The notes beneath the pieces were generated by a model. That model did not search any database, was not told where the DNA came from, and worked only from the letters and a program-made list of their open reading frames with translations. A stretch of DNA of 12,314 bases from an uncultured Flavobacteriales bacterium. GTDB lineage: Bacteria > Bacteroidota > Bacteroidia > Flavobacteriales_D > Sanyastnellaceae. Of the stretch, positions 1 through 7,379 are shown piece after piece. The stretch covers positions 1 through 12,314 of the forward strand of contig CALKUW010000059.1 in NCBI GenBank assembly GCA_937996585.1. Direction: 5' to 3'. The translations under genes and the position numbers were made by a program. The first letter of the stretch is position 1, and every line of letters begins with the position of its first letter.

Positions 1-26
1 AATGCCGGGTCATTCACAGATTGTCC

Positions 27-842
27 ATGGACTCTTTGAGCTGGACTGAGTTGGGGATGGTGAACAAAAGCCTGGATGTCCATTTTCGTGACCGGGCCAC
101 AAAAACTTTCGATTTGCCCGGGTATGTCGTTTGGTTGGGACTGCACAAAACGGTCATCCTCCGGAAGCGCGATCTCGTTGCGGTGGTGACTCCTGAGTTC
201 AACAGGAGTTCCTTGCGGTCGAGCAGAGATTTCGGTGGTGGGGTGGGTTACCTTCTGACTACCGTTGATTCGACCACGGTTCGCATTGTTCAGAAGGAAA
301 ACGTTAGTGATTCCGGGTGGACCATTCTGGACTTGGACGTGGTCGCTGCATTCGAGGCCATGGAGGAAGAGGCCTTGAATTTCGTGGTGCCGCGGGATCA
401 CCATGAAGTAGTGGATGAACAGGCGGCGCAAAGGGCATTGCCATGGGGATTGATGTCCATGGCAGCATTGATTCTGGCGGGTGCAGGCTTCTTTGTCGGG
501 CGTCGGGCACAGTTTGGAGGAGCTGCATCGAACCACACCGTCGCCAAGCCTATGAAAGTTGGAGACGGGGAATCAGGAAGCCTCGACAATTTTTCCGTCC
601 TGACCTCCCGCTTCATCCGAGGAGGAGCAAGGGAATTGGATACCGCAGAATTGAACGCTTTCCTCGGACTGGACATGGAACAATCTGAGGAGACCGTCAG
701 GGCCCGACGCGCGCAGTGCATCCGTGACGTCAACAAGGAGTACAAACTGGTATTCGGCGTGGACCTGATTTTCCGAAAGAAAGACGAAGTCGATCGGCGC
801 CGGACGACCTACGTCATCCAGCCATACTCAGGTAGCGCATGA
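27..842 (+). CDS. Single-pass membrane protein with a possible winged-helix-like C-terminal domain, function unknown
   Basis: I do not recognise a named family. From the ATG at 27 the product has 271 residues. A soluble N-terminal part (about 1-136) precedes one hydrophobic segment at about 139-158. A polar linker follows, then a charged C-terminal domain at about 188-264. That domain has the pattern LDTAELNAFLGLD, then a basic stretch (ETVRARRAQCIRDVN), then GVDLIFRKKDEVDRRRTTY. This resembles DNA-binding-type C-terminal domains seen in Bacteroidota membrane-bound regulators; that is inference from pattern, not an assignment. A TTG at 21 is also in frame, and the frame stays open to the left edge, so the true start could lie before the window. 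The 3' end overlaps the convergent DUF819 gene by 29 bases. Coding status is well supported by length and coherent composition; the function is unknown. Confidence 0.72.
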   Translation: MDSLSWTELGMVNKSLDVHFRDRATKTFDLPGYVVWLGLHKTVILRKRDLVAVVTPEFNRSSLRSSRDFGGGVGYLLTTVDSTTVRIVQKENVSDSGWTILDLDVVAAFEAMEEEALNFVVPRDHHEVVDEQAAQRALPWGLMSMAALILAGAGFFVGRRAQFGGAASNHTVAKPMKVGDGESGSLDNFSVLTSRFIRGGARELDTAELNAFLGLDMEQSEETVRARRAQCIRDVNKEYKLVFGVDLIFRKKDEVDRRRTTYVIQPYSGSA

Positions 843-2091
843 ACTCCATGCACACGACGGCACCCACCGTACCGACGGCATAACCCAGAACAGCGAGCAG
901 TACCCCGACCGGGGCGAGTGCAGGGCTGAATGCGCTTGCTACTATGGGCGCGCTGGCTGCGCCACCGACATTGGCTTGGCTGCCGACGGCCACGAAAAAG
1001 AAGGGGGCGCGGATAACCTTGGCCACGGCCAGGAGCACGGTCACGTGGACGAGCATCCAGAGCAGCCCGATCACGAGGACGGGCCAATACTGGTTCCACG
1101 ATGCGAACAGTTCCCCGATGTCCATCTTGGCCCCGATGGTGGCCACCAGCACGTAGAGGAATACGCTGGCGAGTTTGCTCGCCCCGGCCCCCTCGTAAGA
1201 GCGCATCGGGGTGAAGCTCAGTGCGACTCCGAAAAGGGTCGAAAGGAACACCAACCAGAAGAAGGGGCTCTTGAGTGAGCTGAGAAAGCGCGCGGGCGAC
1301 TCCGGGTTGGCGGACAGCGCCCCATCGTACCATGCGGCCATGGCGTCGCTGATGCCCCCTCCCGCGAGGTGTGCGAGACCAACCATGGCGAAGATGACGC
1401 CCAACAAGACCATCAGGTCGTTGAAGGTGGGAATGCGGGCGATGCTGCTCTGGTAGGCTTCGACTTTCTCCTTCAGCGCATCCACGGCCGAGGCGTCGGC
1501 CTTGAGTCGCTTGTCGATGACGGCACTGATGCCGGCACCGATCAGGAGGAAAGGCATCCACAGGTTGGCGACGAAGACATCGACTATGATCATGACGCTG
1601 AACTGGTCATCCTGGGCCTGGGCTATTTCCTTCAGTGCCGTCTGGTTGGCGCCACCTCCAATCCAACTGCCCGCGATGGTGGACAGACCGCGCCACAGCG
1701 CATCCGGGGCATCGCCTCCGAATACGTCCGGCCGGACCTGCCCTACGATCCAAAGGGCGGCGGGACCGCCGACAATGATGCCAAAAGTGGCGGCGAAGAA
1801 CATGATGAGCGCCTTGGGACCGAGATTGAGGATGCCCTGAATGTCGATGGACAGACAGAACATGATGAGGCTGGCAGGCAGCAGATATCGGCTCGCGACA
1901 TAGTACAGGCTGCTGTCCTCACCGGCTGCGATGATGCCCGTGGAATTCAGGATGGCCGGCAGGAAGTAGGCCATCAACAATGCGGGGACGTATTTGTAGA
2001 ATCCCGCGAATCGAGGGAGGCGGGAGGTATGGAAGACCAGTGCGAGGCATGCCAGCAGCATGCCCAGGATGGGGGCGTCTTGGTGGATCAC
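814..2091 (-). CDS. DUF819 family polytopic membrane protein
   Basis: A 425-residue, highly hydrophobic inner-membrane protein with about ten or more predicted membrane segments and one charged loop at about 193-220. It matches the DUF819 (YjcL-like) family by overall layout and two glycine-rich signatures: GSWIGGGANQTALKEI at 141-156 and GSQANVGGAASAPIVASAF at 370-388. The two sit in corresponding halves, as expected of a transporter with an internal duplication. The family is thought to be transporter-like, but I know of no established substrate, so none is given. The start is GTG at 2091; no in-frame ATG lies between it and the upstream stop. A TATATTGG box lies only 4 bases before the start. 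The gene is divergent from the glycosyltransferase and convergent with, and overlapping, the upstream-facing membrane protein gene. Confidence 0.9.
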   Translation of the reverse strand: MIHQDAPILGMLLACLALVFHTSRLPRFAGFYKYVPALLMAYFLPAILNSTGIIAAGEDSSLYYVASRYLLPASLIMFCLSIDIQGILNLGPKALIMFFAATFGIIVGGPAALWIVGQVRPDVFGGDAPDALWRGLSTIAGSWIGGGANQTALKEIAQAQDDQFSVMIIVDVFVANLWMPFLLIGAGISAVIDKRLKADASAVDALKEKVEAYQSSIARIPTFNDLMVLLGVIFAMVGLAHLAGGGISDAMAAWYDGALSANPESPARFLSSLKSPFFWLVFLSTLFGVALSFTPMRSYEGAGASKLASVFLYVLVATIGAKMDIGELFASWNQYWPVLVIGLLWMLVHVTVLLAVAKVIRAPFFFVAVGSQANVGGAASAPIVASAFSPALAPVGVLLAVLGYAVGTVGAVVCMEFMRYLSMAG

Positions 2092-2095
2092 GGCA

Positions 2096-2103
2096 CCAAT
2101 ATA
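2096..2103 (-). promoter_or_regulatory. Possible Bacteroidota -7 box for the DUF819 gene
   Basis: On the minus strand the sequence reads TATATTGG, one mismatch from the Bacteroidota consensus TAnnTTTG, and ends 4 bases before the GTG start. No clear -33 TTG is visible at the usual distance. If the box is used, the mRNA would be leaderless or nearly so. Confidence 0.3.
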
Positions 2104-2150
2104 GCCGCTCCCATGTGGGGGCGTGTTGTGGGTCCCTGATTTGCACGCAG

Positions 2151-2158
2151 TACCTTAG
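2151..2158 (+). promoter_or_regulatory. Possible Bacteroidota -7 box for the glycosyltransferase gene
   Basis: TACCTTAG differs from TAnnTTTG at one position and ends 3 bases before the GTG start. A TTG at 2126-2128 could serve as the -33 element, although the 22-base gap is on the long side. It shares the 70-base divergent region with the DUF819 promoter. Confidence 0.3.
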
Positions 2159-2161
2159 GGT

Positions 2162-3214
2162 GTGCGCTATTCGGTCATCGTTCCGTTGTACAATCGCCCC
2201 GAAGAAATTCGGGAGCTCCTGGAGAGCCTGACGGCGCAGACCTTCCATGATTTCGAAGTCATCGTTGTGGAGGATGGCAGTACGGAAGATGCCCGTGACA
2301 TCGTGGAGTCTTTCAGCGATCGGCTGCGACTCCGGTATTTCTGGAAGGAGAATGAGCGCCAGGGGTTCACCCGGAACTTCGGCTTCGAGCGTGCCGAAGG
2401 CGACTGGCTCGTGGTCTTCGATTCCGACTGCCTGATTCCCCCGCATTATTTCCAGGCGGTCGAGGAGTTTCTCGAGCAACACCCTGATGTAGAGGTGTAT
2501 GGCGGTCCTGACGCGGCCCATCCTTCCTTTACGCCCGTCCAGCGCGCCATCAGCCATGCCATGACCTCGTTTTTGACAACGGGGGGCATCCGCGGCGGGA
2601 GCAAGCAGGTGGGACGATACCAGCCCCGCTCGTTCAACATGGGGATTTCCCGCCGGGCTTTTGAGGTGGCCGGAGGATATCGGATCACCGTCAAGGGAGA
2701 GGACATCGAGTACTCGTTGCGGTTGATGGCGCACGGGTTGGAATCCGCGCTGATACCCGACGCTTTCGTCTACCATAAGCGACGGACCGATTTCGCCCAA
2801 TTCCGCCGTCAGGTTGAGTTCTTCGGCCGTGCCCGGGTCAACATCCGCCGGTTTTTTCCCGGCAGCCTCCGCCCTGTGCATTGGATGCCGACCGTATTTC
2901 TGCTCTATCTGTCTTTGATGGTGCCGGCGGCCATCGGAACAGCGCTCTTCAGAGGGCAGATGGATGGGTGGTGCCTGATACCGATCATACCCTATGTAGC
3001 CTGGCATGTGGCCATCTTCATCGAGGCGCTGCGCGCGAATGCGTCCTTGACGGTGGCGCTGTTGGCCCCACGTGCGGCCCGGATCCAATTGGCCTCATAC
3101 GGATGGGGGCTGCTTTCGGAATATGCAGCCGTGGTCCTGCTCAAGCGACGGGATTCTCTGATCGGAGACATTCGCGATGTTCCACCGCTTCCGAACAAAT
3201 CAACGTCCTCATGA
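2162..3214 (+). CDS. Glycosyltransferase family 2 protein with C-terminal membrane segments
   Basis: A 350-residue GT-A fold glycosyltransferase that would transfer a sugar from a nucleotide-sugar donor to an unknown acceptor at the cytoplasmic face of the membrane. Visible GT2 features in order: the opening strand YSVIVPLYNRPEEI (3-16), the acidic nucleotide-binding motif VVEDGS (35-40), QGFTRNFGFERAEGDWLVVF leading to the metal-binding DSD (87-89), and the late GEDIEYSLRL motif (179-188). Two hydrophobic segments at about 243-262 and 271-290 suggest membrane anchoring. The start is GTG at 2162; the VRYSVIVPLYN beginning matches the normal start of this fold, so an upstream start is unlikely. 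The last codon and stop overlap the ATG of the next gene (ATGA), so the two are probably translated together. Likely role: synthesis of a surface glycan, lipid or protein modification; the acceptor cannot be read from sequence. Confidence 0.93.
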   Translation: MRYSVIVPLYNRPEEIRELLESLTAQTFHDFEVIVVEDGSTEDARDIVESFSDRLRLRYFWKENERQGFTRNFGFERAEGDWLVVFDSDCLIPPHYFQAVEEFLEQHPDVEVYGGPDAAHPSFTPVQRAISHAMTSFLTTGGIRGGSKQVGRYQPRSFNMGISRRAFEVAGGYRITVKGEDIEYSLRLMAHGLESALIPDAFVYHKRRTDFAQFRRQVEFFGRARVNIRRFFPGSLRPVHWMPTVFLLYLSLMVPAAIGTALFRGQMDGWCLIPIIPYVAWHVAIFIEALRANASLTVALLAPRAARIQLASYGWGLLSEYAAVVLLKRRDSLIGDIRDVPPLPNKSTSS

Positions 3215-3645
3215 GGCTGCTGACCTTGCTTGGTCTGGTGGCTGCCACAATCGCATTGGCCTATTTGGCCATCTGTATGGCCGTACCGGAAAATGTGGTT
3301 GTGGAGGAACGGTTGGAAGTCGCACTCCAGGGGACATCGGCTCGGGACAAGTTGCAAGCCTGGGTGGACACCCATCCGATGTACCGTGCACGGAGCCGCG
3401 CTGTCTGGGGGCAAACGGTCGGTGCGGTATCGGATGCCGTCCAGGTGGACGTATTCACCGATGCAGAAGGCCGTGGTCGCCTGCGTGTGTGGCAAATTGA
3501 AAGTGACACCGCGCTCTGGATGCGTTCCGCTCAATGGCGTTTCCCCTTCCTGCTCAGGGGATGGAAACGAATCGAGGGTCTTGACAGGGCGCTGCTCGGA
3601 CCGCCGTCAGACGGCAGCACATCATCCGAAGGACGCTGGCATTGA
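3211..3645 (+). CDS. Small membrane-anchored protein of unknown function, coupled to the glycosyltransferase
   Basis: A 144-residue protein starting at the ATG that overlaps the glycosyltransferase stop codon (ATGA at 3211-3214). The open frame runs further upstream, but that part only shadows the glycosyltransferase. It begins with a hydrophobic stretch, LLTLLGLVAATIALAYLAI (3-21), that reads as a signal anchor. About 120 non-cytoplasmic residues follow, with a possible strand pattern NVVVEERLEVAL and a conserved-looking WRFPFLLRGWKRIEG near the end. The short anchor followed by a 'VxER' strand is faintly like small SRPBCC-type proteins of this phylum, but the match is too weak to name. The overlap suggests it acts with, or is expressed in fixed ratio to, the glycosyltransferase. 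Its stop codon is the first part of the hairpin that follows. Confidence 0.75.
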   Translation: MRLLTLLGLVAATIALAYLAICMAVPENVVVEERLEVALQGTSARDKLQAWVDTHPMYRARSRAVWGQTVGAVSDAVQVDVFTDAEGRGRLRVWQIESDTALWMRSAQWRFPFLLRGWKRIEGLDRALLGPPSDGSTSSEGRWH

Positions 3646-3689
3646 AGCGGTTCGGAGCGGTCAATACGGCCCGGCTCCAAACCGCTTCA
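3643..3689. terminator. Hairpin between convergent genes, probable bidirectional terminator
   Basis: A 16-base arm (3643-3658) is the inverted complement of 3674-3689 at 15 of 16 positions, with a 15-base loop. The odd pair is C/A in the plus-strand RNA but a G-U wobble in the minus-strand RNA, so the stem is continuous in the metalloprotease transcript. It begins 7 bases after the metalloprotease stop and contains the TGA of the plus-strand gene. Neither side has a clear U tract, so termination is inferred from placement and stem strength. Confidence 0.5.
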
Positions 3690-3695
3690 TTCGGC

Positions 3696-6600
3696 TTAGT
3701 GCACCAGTATGCGGACCCCTGATATGGGCCGGACTTGCGCTCCAGCGACACCGTAGGTCTGAACTTTCACCATATAGATGCCGGGAACATCCGGAGTGTC
3801 CAGAATGGCCACAGAACCTGCATTTGTCGACCCCGCCGTGACCACCTGCGCACTGACCACGCGGCCAGCCGCATCATGCCATTGCGCCAGCCAGGGGCCT
3901 TCACCGTCCAGTCCGGAGATCCGGAAGGGGATACCCATGGTCACAGGGTTCGGGTATGCGGACAAGGCCAGTTCAGGTGCCTTCTCACCAATGCTGTTGA
4001 CGAGGGGATTGCCCTCACAGTCGTAGCCTTCCTGGGCGTATTCGCATCCGCCATTCTCATCTGTGGCCGCCTCATCATAGTTGCAAGCCTCCTCATCCGT
4101 GCAGCCTGCAATTTCTGCGTCATCACAGATACCGTCGCCATCTGCGTCACCGAGGCAATCTCCTCCGCATTCTCCGATGGCATCGAGGTATTCGCAGCTT
4201 CCATCATCCGTGTTGGCATCCGCATCGTACGTGCAGCTCTCCGGGTCCGTGCATCCGGAGATGACCACGACAACATTGCCGTCACAGTCATAATTGATGG
4301 GAGGGTAGTTGCAATCGCCGGCATCATCCGTTGCCGCCGGGTCATAGTTGCAGGCCTCCGGATCCGTGCAGCCCGGGATTTCGGCATCGTCACAGACACC
4401 ATCTCCATCGGCATCGCCTGCGCAGTCACCTCCGCATTCGCCCAAGGCGTCCAGGTATTCACAGCTGCCATCATCCATGTTGGCTTCCGCATCAAACGTG
4501 CAACTCAAGGGGTCCGTGCAGCCCTCCACGATGACCAGGACATCGCCATTGCAGTCGAATCCGGGATCGGGGTATAAGCAGGATCCATCCGCTTCCGTGG
4601 CACCCGCTTCGTAATTGCAGGCCGAAACGTCCGTACAACCGGGGATTTCGGCATTGTCGCAAACACCATCGCCGTCGACATCATCGGGACAATCGCCCCC
4701 ACAGTCGCCCAGGGCGTCCAGGTACTGACAGCTTCCGTCATCTGTATTGGCCTCCGCATCAAAGGTGCAGCTCAACGGGTCCATGCACCCCTCCACCACC
4801 ACCGTGATATTGCCGTCGCAATCAAAGTTGACCGGCGGGTAGCTGCAATTGCCTGCTTCGTCGGTGGCTGATGGGTCATAATTGCACGCGGTTTCATCGG
4901 TGCATCCGGGGACTTCCGCATCGTCGCAGATGCCATCCGCATCGGAATCTCCAAGGCAGGCACCACCGCACTCCCCAAGGGCATCGAGGTATTGGCAGCT
5001 TCCGTCGTCCGTATTGGCCTCCGCATCAAACGTGCAACTCAAGGGATCCGTGCAGCCTTCCACCACGATGAGCACATTGCCATCGCAGTCATAGCCGATC
5101 TCAGGGTAGTCGCAGGAGCCATTGGCATCCGTGGCGGAGGCGTCGTAGTTGCACGCGGTCACGTCCGTACAGCCGGGGATTTCTGCATTGTCGCACACGC
5201 CGTCGCTGTCGGCATCACCAGGACAATCACCCCCGCATTCACCCAAGGCGTCGAGGTATTCGCAACTGCCGTCATCCGTGTTGGCTCCGGCGTCATAGGT
5301 ACAGCTGGCCTCATCGGTGCAGCCATTGACCACCACGGTGATGTTGCCGTCGCAATCGTAATTCACCGGCGGGTAGCTGCAATTGCCCGCATCGTCCGTA
5401 GCGGAGGCGTCGTAATTGCACGCCGCCACATCCGTACATCCCGGGATTTCCGCATTGTCGCAAACGCCGTCGTTGTCGGTATCGCCGGGGCAATCACCCC
5501 CGCAGTCGCCGATGGCATCCTCGTACAGGCAGCTGCCGTCATCCGCATTGGCGCCAGCGTCGTAAGTGCAGCTGGCGGGGTCGGTGCAGCCCGGGACATC
5601 TGTCGTGAGAATGCCTTCATCTTCATCGCACACACCGTTGCCGTTTGTGTCGGCGCACGGCGTCATGGATCCACCGTCAATGCAAAAGGCATGCGTGGCC
5701 TGGGCGCCGAAATTGCCGCCGCCGGTACCGAGGACATTACCGTCCACATCGGTCAAGGTGTAAGAACCCTGCGGCTGATAGTGCATGCCATTGCCGAAGG
5801 CGTCCTCCACGATGAGCTCGTAGCAACCGGATACCACGCAGTCGGTTTCGATGACGTTCGACATCGAATAGGTGGCGTTGTCATAGTCGTCGCCGGACAT
5901 GACCACGCTGCCATCGGAGACATCGACGATGCTCCAGCTGATGCCGTATGGGAGGGGGTCGAACTGGATGTCCATTTCCACCACCATGCCTCCGGTGACC
6001 TCGAAGTCAACCGTAATCGTGTCGTTGTCCGCATAGCTGTCGCCAGGGGCGGTGGACCATACGCTCAGCGTGTGGTTGCCGGCGCCCGTGGCCAGGCCGG
6101 GAAGGTCAATCATTACCGACTCGCCGGTGCTCAGGTTGCCGGACCAGGGCAACTGGTTCTCCACGCCGCCATCGAGGGCGAAGTACACCGTCGCCGTCGT
6201 CATAGGATCCGTTCCAAAATTCTGCAGCAGGACCTGGGGCTGGACGGTGGCATTGCAGCCACTGTTTGCCACCCCTTCAAGGCTGGTCAGGCCCACATCA
6301 TTCGACATGACGGGAACGGTTCCGTCGGAATCGAGCAGTGATGCGCGGAAGTTCTCCAAGGCATCGCGCATCCGGGTGCGCTGACCTTCGGTGAAGGAGT
6401 CCATGCAACCGTCAACGGAGTAGTCCATGAAGTTCTCGACCAACGTGTTCGGACAATCGAGGGCGGAACACCCCAGCGAACCGGTGGTTGGCGGAGTGTC
6501 ACACACCTTGTCACCCTGTGTCTGGCAATTTGATTCCGTCGCGCAGGAGGAAGTGTTGTTGAAGGTGTGCAGCAGGCCCAGGTAATGTCCCACCTCATGG

Positions 6601-7292
6601 GTCAGCGTCCTGTTGAGGTCGTAGTTGTTGTACAGGTCGTACTGGTCGCCCACGCCGAAGACCTGACGGTGGACCACGATGCCGTCCAACGTGCCCGAGA
6701 AGGGGGGGAGGTAGGCGAATCCAATGGGGGATGCACCGCCATTCAACTTGTGGACGACCCAAACATTGATGTAGTCCCCGCTGGGCCAATGGCTCATGGA
6801 TTTGACCGCGAGTTCCGAAGCGGGATCGGAACTGCTGCTCGTGACCATACCCGTGCTGGAGTAGCTCGGCACTTCGGCGGACACATCTACGCGCACGATA
6901 CCCGAACTGGGGTTGCCATCGGGATCCCTGGCGGCCAGCTCGAATTCAATATCAATCTGCGCACCTCCGAAATCGCCGCGGAAGTCGGCATTGAGCGCTT
7001 CTATGGCGCTTTGTACCTGTGCGTCTGAAATGTTCGACCCCGTCCCAAGGTCCGAGCCATCATGCATGACGTGGACCACGACGGGCAACACATGGGTCGT
7101 GCTCGACCTCAATGCCCCGGAGGAGGCCATGTCCTCCATGGCGGCCTCGAAGGCGAAATAGCTGCGGGCAAAGGCGGAATCCGCGAGCAGGGCTGCGTGA
7201 GCCTCGTCGGTATGACACCGTTCCTGCCCCCGCAGATCGAGGGAAAGGGCAGCCAGGCAGAAGACGGAGAGGAGGAGGAAGTAACGTCGCAT
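3696..7292 (-). CDS. Secreted M43-type zinc metalloprotease with six Cys-rich repeats and T9SS sorting domain
   Basis: A 1198-residue exported protein. Residues 1-22 form a signal peptide (basic MRR, then a hydrophobic core). The catalytic domain spans about 68-320 and has the metzincin zinc site HEVGHYLGLLH at 232-242 (H232, H236 and H242 as ligands, E233 catalytic) and a Met-turn NFMDY at 287-291. With the cysteines between these motifs, this is typical of the M43 cytophagalysin/pappalysin family. A CARDB-like region (about 331-433) comes next, then a glycine-rich beta domain (about 437-538), then six tandem 89-residue repeats (568-1101). The C-terminal domain has the YPNP motif at 1113-1116 and marks the protein as T9SS cargo delivered to the surface or medium. 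The product probably degrades extracellular protein. The ATG at 7292 directly precedes the signal peptide. It is transcribed alone: an intrinsic terminator lies upstream and a hairpin downstream. Confidence 0.93.
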   Translation of the reverse strand: MRRYFLLLSVFCLAALSLDLRGQERCHTDEAHAALLADSAFARSYFAFEAAMEDMASSGALRSSTTHVLPVVVHVMHDGSDLGTGSNISDAQVQSAIEALNADFRGDFGGAQIDIEFELAARDPDGNPSSGIVRVDVSAEVPSYSSTGMVTSSSSDPASELAVKSMSHWPSGDYINVWVVHKLNGGASPIGFAYLPPFSGTLDGIVVHRQVFGVGDQYDLYNNYDLNRTLTHEVGHYLGLLHTFNNTSSCATESNCQTQGDKVCDTPPTTGSLGCSALDCPNTLVENFMDYSVDGCMDSFTEGQRTRMRDALENFRASLLDSDGTVPVMSNDVGLTSLEGVANSGCNATVQPQVLLQNFGTDPMTTATVYFALDGGVENQLPWSGNLSTGESVMIDLPGLATGAGNHTLSVWSTAPGDSYADNDTITVDFEVTGGMVVEMDIQFDPLPYGISWSIVDVSDGSVVMSGDDYDNATYSMSNVIETDCVVSGCYELIVEDAFGNGMHYQPQGSYTLTDVDGNVLGTGGGNFGAQATHAFCIDGGSMTPCADTNGNGVCDEDEGILTTDVPGCTDPASCTYDAGANADDGSCLYEDAIGDCGGDCPGDTDNDGVCDNAEIPGCTDVAACNYDASATDDAGNCSYPPVNYDCDGNITVVVNGCTDEASCTYDAGANTDDGSCEYLDALGECGGDCPGDADSDGVCDNAEIPGCTDVTACNYDASATDANGSCDYPEIGYDCDGNVLIVVEGCTDPLSCTFDAEANTDDGSCQYLDALGECGGACLGDSDADGICDDAEVPGCTDETACNYDPSATDEAGNCSYPPVNFDCDGNITVVVEGCMDPLSCTFDAEANTDDGSCQYLDALGDCGGDCPDDVDGDGVCDNAEIPGCTDVSACNYEAGATEADGSCLYPDPGFDCNGDVLVIVEGCTDPLSCTFDAEANMDDGSCEYLDALGECGGDCAGDADGDGVCDDAEIPGCTDPEACNYDPAATDDAGDCNYPPINYDCDGNVVVVISGCTDPESCTYDADANTDDGSCEYLDAIGECGGDCLGDADGDGICDDAEIAGCTDEEACNYDEAATDENGGCEYAQEGYDCEGNPLVNSIGEKAPELALSAYPNPVTMGIPFRISGLDGEGPWLAQWHDAAGRVVSAQVVTAGSTNAGSVAILDTPDVPGIYMVKVQTYGVAGAQVRPISGVRILVH
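3990..5591 (-). repeat. Six tandem 267-bp units encoding 89-residue Cys-rich, calcium-binding-like repeats
   Basis: Units in coding order are 5325-5591, 5058-5324, 4791-5057, 4524-4790, 4257-4523 and 3990-4256. Each encodes GCTD-x2-SCT(Y/F)DA, then DDGSC, a GDCGGDC-like segment, an acidic D-x-D-x-DG-(V/I)-CD-x-AE loop, and a second GCTD-x2-ACNY half ending near DCDGN. I count 10 cysteines per unit at fixed spacing, 60 in all, which suggests disulfide-stabilised modules. The aspartate-rich loop resembles thrombospondin type 3 calcium-binding loops. The array is in frame throughout and lies between the protease and the sorting domain, so it is probably a stalk or adhesive spacer. Unit six is degenerate at its end. 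Confidence 0.95.
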
Positions 7293-7352
7293 TTCGAGCA
7301 GGTTGTTTGCACACCTACTGCCATTGCGAAGTTCAGGTTACACTGGGCCCGC

Positions 7353-7379
7353 CAAAAGTGTCTGTTTGTTGTTTATCAA
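7353..7379 (-). promoter_or_regulatory. Weak candidate promoter for the metalloprotease
   Basis: On the minus strand TTG (7379-7377) is followed 16 bases later by CACTTTTG (7360-7353), one mismatch from TAnnTTTG. This would leave a leader of about 55-60 bases, unlike the other genes here. The spacing is shorter than the usual 19-21, so the call is tentative. Confidence 0.22.

Noticed and set aside
1919..3088. 389-codon minus-strand frame crossing the divergent promoter region, and a plus-strand frame at 1369-2139
   Set aside because: Both lie over well-supported DUF819 or glycosyltransferase coding sequence and have low-complexity, charged translations typical of shadow frames.
2881..3210. 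Upstream extension of the small membrane protein to a 254-residue product
   Set aside because: This part overlaps the glycosyltransferase in another frame and lacks a sensible N-terminus. The ATG at 3211 gives a signal anchor immediately and an ATGA overlap.
3990..5591. Regular repeats as a possible CRISPR array
   Set aside because: The period is 267 bp, units are in frame and adjacent with no spacers, and differences are mostly synonymous or conservative. It is a protein-repeat array.
4992..6341. Long 449-codon open frame on the plus strand opposite the metalloprotease, and a similar one at 3735-4577
   Set aside because: They are antisense to the repeat array and its preceding domains. Their repetitive Ile/Val/Ala-rich translation is produced by the repeats and the GC-rich codon pattern of the real gene.
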